This document shows positions 5,644 to 9,222 of a DNA stretch of 9,222 nt, in pieces; position 1 is the stretch's first letter, and each line of letters opens with the position of its first letter. The translations under genes and the position numbers were made by a program. Origin of the DNA: ZLKRG08 sp046091905 (GTDB taxonomy: Bacteria; Actinomycetota; Actinomycetes; Nanopelagicales; Nanopelagicaceae). The notes beneath the pieces were generated by a model. That model was given only the letters and a program-made list of their open reading frames with translations, ran no database searches and had not been told where the DNA came from. The DNA lies in contig JBJTCN010000017.1 of NCBI GenBank assembly GCA_046091905.1, forward strand, positions 1 through 9,222, read 5' to 3'.

Positions 5644-6702
5644 TTACTTGGCCAGGAGAAGTACCGCAGGTCTATTGCGTCCCGCCACATTAAGTGCGGG
5701 CCAATTTGGATCGAGAGAGAGGATCTCCACCCCAGTAGTTTTAGCCAGAATCGTATCTTCGGCCTTCCAACCATTTCCGGTTGGATTCCAAGCAATTGGC
5801 TGGCTCTCCAAGATAAGTTGCTGGCTCTGTTGGTTTGCTGGCCAATCTCTCGGAGCAAAACCTGTTGGACCACCTTGGTGATGTTTTTGCCACTCAAATT
5901 CTTCAAAACCAAATTTTGGATATGCCTTAATCGCTGCATTGATGGGCTCTGAAAATTTTGCTCCTACTTTGGTGGCGCTAAATAACTCGGCTTCAACATG
6001 CAAAATTTGTTCATAGCTATCGATATTTCTTTCAAAAGATGCGATTCTAGTAACTGAAGCAATCATTCCTTTGCGTCGTGCGCAAATTGATGCCACTACT
6101 CGATCTCCGATTTCTGAATCTGTTGGTAATGGGTGGCGGAATCTTCTAACTCTAGACTCACCAGCTACCCCGATAAAAACTAATTCAAGATTTTTTTGCC
6201 ATAGCGCGCTTGAAATTCTGGAAACTACATCAATTTCACGATCGCCTTTTTTGGTTAGCTTAAGCGCATCTCCAAGTGCAATTGCCGAATCTTGGCAAAC
6301 TGATCTAAATAGTTCTACCTCGGCTGAACTTAGAGATTGCCTTAGTTTTTCAATTTCATTGGCTAAATCAATTCGAGAATTTCCTGGCTGATCTGAACCA
6401 ACTTTCTCTCCCGCCGGAAGCTTGGCATCTCTACCTTCCCACCAATCAATTGCAATAACCTCAATTTCAGGGGGAAATTCCTCTTCGATCAATCTAGGGG
6501 CTTCAATTTTGTTGGTTACTGCAATTGCTTTTTCATTTGTAATAATCAAATCAAAACATGCCAAATCCAGCGTTAGTGGAACATGTACCCGGCCACCAAT
6601 TGCCCAAGCTAGATTTGGGTTTCTGCGTAAAACAATGCTTTCTAGGCCATATTTGTCAGCTAACAAACGCAATTTTTCAATTCTTTGGCTAAAAGCGCTC
6701 AC
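5644..6702 (-). CDS. Peptidase M24-fold (pita-bread) protein with altered metal site
   Basis: A 352-residue cytoplasmic protein of the Xaa-Pro aminopeptidase/creatinase fold. Residues 1-about 115 are a creatinase-like N-terminal domain (SIVLRRNPNLAWAIGGRVH at 22-40). From about 125 the pita-bread domain follows: KKGDREIDVVSRI, FRHPLPT at 188-194, CARRKGMIASVTR at 207-219, HHQGGPTGFAPRDWP at 274-288, QPIAWNPTGNGWKAEDTIL at 301-319. In active M24 enzymes two Asp ligands lie 11 residues apart in D-x10-D-x-T-R; here both are Ser (Ser205, Ser216). His274/275, Glu299 and Glu315 remain at the other ligand positions. Thus it is probably not a conventional dimetal aminopeptidase, and its function is unknown. 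Start is GTG 6702 with GGA 7 nt upstream, 26 nt after the polyprenyl synthase stop, so likely cotranscribed with it. Confidence 0.82.
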   Translation of the reverse strand: MSAFSQRIEKLRLLADKYGLESIVLRRNPNLAWAIGGRVHVPLTLDLACFDLIITNEKAIAVTNKIEAPRLIEEEFPPEIEVIAIDWWEGRDAKLPAGEKVGSDQPGNSRIDLANEIEKLRQSLSSAEVELFRSVCQDSAIALGDALKLTKKGDREIDVVSRISSALWQKNLELVFIGVAGESRVRRFRHPLPTDSEIGDRVVASICARRKGMIASVTRIASFERNIDSYEQILHVEAELFSATKVGAKFSEPINAAIKAYPKFGFEEFEWQKHHQGGPTGFAPRDWPANQQSQQLILESQPIAWNPTGNGWKAEDTILAKTTGVEILSLDPNWPALNVAGRNRPAVLLLAK

Positions 6703-6728
6703 TTCAAATCCAATCTACTAATTACTAT

Positions 6729-7715
6729 TTAAGCTGATCGATCAATAACTAGGTCGCATAGTGAAAATAGCGCGGCGCTAGTTTCACCAATTGGTAGCGG
6801 TCCAAGAGCAGCTCGCGCCTCTTTAGCAATGGTTTGCAATTGTGTTCTTGATTCCGCCATCGCTTTATGAGTTCTAAGTTCTTGAATGACCCACTGAACT
6901 TTCTCTTCAGATTTAATTGGTCCTGATAACGCAAGCTTTAATGAAGCATCCTTTGGATCATCAGATTTCATGGCACTTAAAGTAACTAATGTCGGAATGC
7001 CTTCACGCAAATCTGTTCCCGGAGTCTTACCTGAATCTAAAGAATCACTTGCAATATCAATGATGTCGTCAGCTAACTGGAAAGCAATTCCAATCTTTTC
7101 GCCAAATTGAGTTAACGTTTCAATCTCTGCTTTGCTGCAACCTGCAAACATAGCGCCGAAACGAAGTGAGGTTGCAATTAATGAACCGGTCTTATCTGCA
7201 ACTACTTGTAGATAATGTGCTAACGGATCGCCACTTCCTGGCCCTTGAGTTTCTTGAATCTGACCAATTACTAAGCGCTCAAAAGTATCTGCTTGCAATT
7301 TAACTGCTTCAGGGCCTAGCTCTGCCAAAATTTGGGACATCTTTGCAAAGAGGTAATCCCCAGTAAGGATCGCAACCGAATTACCCCAGCGACTATTGGC
7401 GCTCTCGACTCCACGACGTAATGGCGCTTCATCCATGACATCATCGTGATAAAGCGTAGCTAAATGCGTTAATTCGCAGACCGCAGCGGCTTTGATTACG
7501 CGCTCATTGATTCCACTACCGATTAACGAGCCTAGAATCGTAATTAACGGCCTAAATCTCTTTCCCCCTGCGGCAACTAAATGGCGTGAGGTCTCGTTAG
7601 CAAATAAATAGCGCCCTTCAATTCGAGTATTTAACAGGCTCTCAGTCTCAGCAAGCCCAGCAGCAATGGTCGCCTCAAGTTCCGGCGAGAGACTTGGGAT
7701 TCCGAAAGCGGCCAT
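6729..7715 (-). CDS. Long-chain trans-polyprenyl diphosphate synthase
   Basis: A 328-residue all-helical enzyme that extends an allylic diphosphate with isopentenyl diphosphate units, most likely building the side chain of menaquinone. Visible motifs: GGKRFRP at 50-56 (diphosphate binding), the first Asp-rich motif YHDDVMDEAPLRRG with Asp91, Asp92 and Asp95, DKTGSL at 174-179, and the second Asp-rich motif QLADDIID with Asp216, Asp217 and Asp220. The residue five before the first Asp motif is Ala86, a small side chain that in this family leaves room for long products rather than C15-C20. ATG 7715 follows the nuoN stop by 7 nt, with no clear Shine-Dalgarno, suggesting translational coupling. 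Pairing with nuoN makes sense because complex I reduces the quinone. Exact chain length (hexa- to nonaprenyl) cannot be read. Confidence 0.94.
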   Translation of the reverse strand: MAAFGIPSLSPELEATIAAGLAETESLLNTRIEGRYLFANETSRHLVAAGGKRFRPLITILGSLIGSGINERVIKAAAVCELTHLATLYHDDVMDEAPLRRGVESANSRWGNSVAILTGDYLFAKMSQILAELGPEAVKLQADTFERLVIGQIQETQGPGSGDPLAHYLQVVADKTGSLIATSLRFGAMFAGCSKAEIETLTQFGEKIGIAFQLADDIIDIASDSLDSGKTPGTDLREGIPTLVTLSAMKSDDPKDASLKLALSGPIKSEEKVQWVIQELRTHKAMAESRTQLQTIAKEARAALGPLPIGETSAALFSLCDLVIDRSA

Positions 7716-7722
7716 TTAATGA

Positions 7723-9222
7723 CTATCGGATAAATACTGAATAAGTATTGATGAAATTGATCAATGGTTGTGGCACTACTCCAAAGAGAATTGTGGCAAT
7801 ACCGCTTACCAAAACCACGCTACGAGTAAGCGATGAAGGAATTACCACAGTCGTGCCATCTTCAACTGCATCTCTAAAGAACATTAGAACAATAACGCGG
7901 ATATAGAAGAAGGCTGCGGCTGCAGATGAAAGTACACCAGCGATAACTAAAGCTATGCCGCCAGCTTCATATGCCGCTGAGAAGATAGAAAACTTTCCAA
8001 TAAATCCGGCAGTCAGAGGAATTCCTGCAAATCCAAGTAAATATGCAGAGAAGAGCGTTGCTACTAATGGCGAACGCTTAGCTAAACCAGCCCAGCGATT
8101 TAAATCGGTGACCTCTCCATTTGAATCGCGAATTAAAGTCACGATTGCAAATGCGCCAACGGTAGTTAAGCCATAAGTTGCCAAATAGAAGATTGATGAG
8201 CTCAAACCATTCTGGCTAAGCGCATACACACCGGAAAGTAAGAAACCTGCATGTGCAATTGATGAATAGGCCAACATACGCTTTACATCGCGCTGTGCGA
8301 TTGCAACCAGCGATCCCAACACCATCGTGGCAATCGCAATCACCATAAGAATTGGTCGCCAGGTCCATTCGGCGTTAGCTAAAGCGACATAGAAAATTCG
8401 AAGCATCGCGGCAAAGGCGGAGAGCTTGGTAGCTGCAGCCATAAATGCCGTGATTGGAGTTGGTGCACCCTGATAAACATCTGGTGTCCATGCATGAAAT
8501 GGCACTGCGCCGACCTTAAATAACAAGCCCGCCGCTAAAAATACGATTCCGATTAGCAAGAAGACATTGTTTCCGCTGCCCCCTACTACACCTTGGCGAA
8601 TTCCATTTAAAGTGATGCTTCCTGAAGCGCCATAAAGGAAAGCCGCGCCAAATAAGAAGAATGCCGATGCAAATGCACCAAGTAAGAAGTACTTAAGTGC
8701 AGCTTCTTGCGACATTAATCTGCGACGACGTGAAAGCCCGGTCATTAAATAAAGTGGGAGTGAGAGCATTTCCAGCGCTACGAAGAGTGTAATCAAATCT
8801 GTAGAGACCGGAAATAGCATCATGCCAGCGATTGAAAATAAGAAGAGTGGATAAACTTCAGTAACACGTAATCCGGCCGCAGATGCCTCAATCTCTTCTT
8901 TGGAGCCTGGCAATGCAGATGCAACTGCGGTGAAATTCTTCTCATCAGCTAGTAGCAATGTAGCAACCAGCGCAATCAAAAGAATAAATAACTGAGTCAG
9001 AAATGCAGCACCATCAAATGCAACTGAAGTGCCGGCTGCCTCTACAGTTTCTTTACCGCGATTTGAGATTACTGAAAGCAAAGAAAGTAACAGAGTCACA
9101 ATGGTGACTACCAATTGTGCAGCTGCGCGCTTAGCGCGAGGAGCAAATGCTTCTAGTAGCACGCCGATAATTGCACCAGCAAGCACAATAATAATTGGGG
9201 CTAGAATTGAGTAATTCAGTAC
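7723..9222 (-). CDS. nuoN: NADH-quinone oxidoreductase subunit N (5' end beyond window)
   Basis: A membrane subunit of respiratory complex I, one of three antiporter-like proton-pumping subunits; 499 codons are present before TAG 7723. Many hydrophobic helices are evident. Key charged residues of proton-translocating antiporter-like subunits are seen, counting the first codon in the window as 1: Glu151 in ALEMLSLPLY, Lys236 in LLFKVGAVPFHAW, Lys266 in AAATKLSAF and Lys410 in FIGKFS; the loop TPDVYQGAPTPITAF is diagnostic for NuoN. The frame is open to the window edge: the twelve codons before GTG 9186 read VLNYSILAPIII and complete a first membrane helix, so that GTG is an internal codon and the true start lies upstream of the window. 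Presumably the last gene of a nuo operon, leading into the polyprenyl synthase. Confidence 0.95.
   Translation of the reverse strand, partial: VLNYSILAPIIIVLAGAIIGVLLEAFAPRAKRAAAQLVVTIVTLLLSLLSVISNRGKETVEAAGTSVAFDGAAFLTQLFILLIALVATLLLADEKNFTAVASALPGSKEEIEASAAGLRVTEVYPLFLFSIAGMMLFPVSTDLITLFVALEMLSLPLYLMTGLSRRRRLMSQEAALKYFLLGAFASAFFLFGAAFLYGASGSITLNGIRQGVVGGSGNNVFLLIGIVFLAAGLLFKVGAVPFHAWTPDVYQGAPTPITAFMAAATKLSAFAAMLRIFYVALANAEWTWRPILMVIAIATMVLGSLVAIAQRDVKRMLAYSSIAHAGFLLSGVYALSQNGLSSSIFYLATYGLTTVGAFAIVTLIRDSNGEVTDLNRWAGLAKRSPLVATLFSAYLLGFAGIPLTAGFIGKFSIFSAAYEAGGIALVIAGVLSSAAAAFFYIRVIVLMFFRDAVEDGTTVVIPSSLTRSVVLVSGIATILFGVVPQPLINFINTYSVFIR

Noticed and set aside
5601..5939. Minus-strand 112-codon open frame across the 3' end of the M24-like gene
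   Set aside because: It is a shadow in another frame of a well-supported gene, has no family features, and runs into the operator region.
9184..9186. GTG 9186 as the nuoN start
   Set aside because: The frame is open to the window edge and the upstream codons encode the beginning of the first membrane helix, so this GTG is internal.
1..9222. Plus-strand open frames, mobile elements, CRISPR arrays, tRNA or rRNA genes
   Set aside because: Every plus-strand open frame is short and overlaps a convincing minus-strand gene. I saw no transposase, long repeats, repeat-spacer pattern or RNA-gene sequence.

Overview
The window is a fragment of an AT-rich genome with tightly packed genes, and every gene I can support lies on the minus strand. 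The best guess for the organism is a small-genome free-living actinobacterium, such as the freshwater acI / Nanopelagicales group. Three things point that way: nuoN followed directly by a long-chain polyprenyl diphosphate synthase (an arrangement I associate with Actinobacteria), very short intergenic gaps in AT-rich DNA, and a secreted solute-binding protein carrying a small N-terminal two-cysteine module of a kind I associate with acI exported proteins. This placement is inference; no rRNA or tRNA is present.

In transcription order (right to left), the first block is housekeeping. It holds the 3' part of nuoN (7723-9222, its 5' end beyond the window), a trans-isoprenyl diphosphate synthase probably making the menaquinone side chain (6729-7715), and a peptidase-M24-fold protein whose two metal-binding aspartates are both serine (5644-6702).

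A 98-bp intergenic region (5546-5643) follows. It contains two inverted repeats resembling FadR-type GntR operators and a weak promoter candidate.

The second block is a sugar uptake and catabolism operon. Its genes are a FucI/AraA-like ketol-isomerase (4142-5545), an exported CUT1-type solute-binding protein (2688-4118), two CUT1 permeases (1729-2574 and 914-1729), a GntR/FCD regulator (219-917) and the start of a PfkB-family kinase (1-222), cut by the window edge. From the first permease onward each gene overlaps the next by 1-4 nt, so translation is probably coupled. A very strong hairpin (2627-2672) lies between the binding-protein and permease genes and probably sets their expression ratio. 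No ABC ATPase is present, so the transporter presumably uses a shared MsiK/UgpC-type ATPase encoded elsewhere.

Read together, the operon imports a sugar (or sugar derivative), isomerises it from aldose to ketose and phosphorylates the ketose, under control of an effector-binding GntR repressor. An aldolase would be expected next, past position 1. The substrate cannot be fixed from sequence. It is the most interesting open question here, alongside the degenerate M24 metal site, the binding-protein module and the missing start codon for the first permease.
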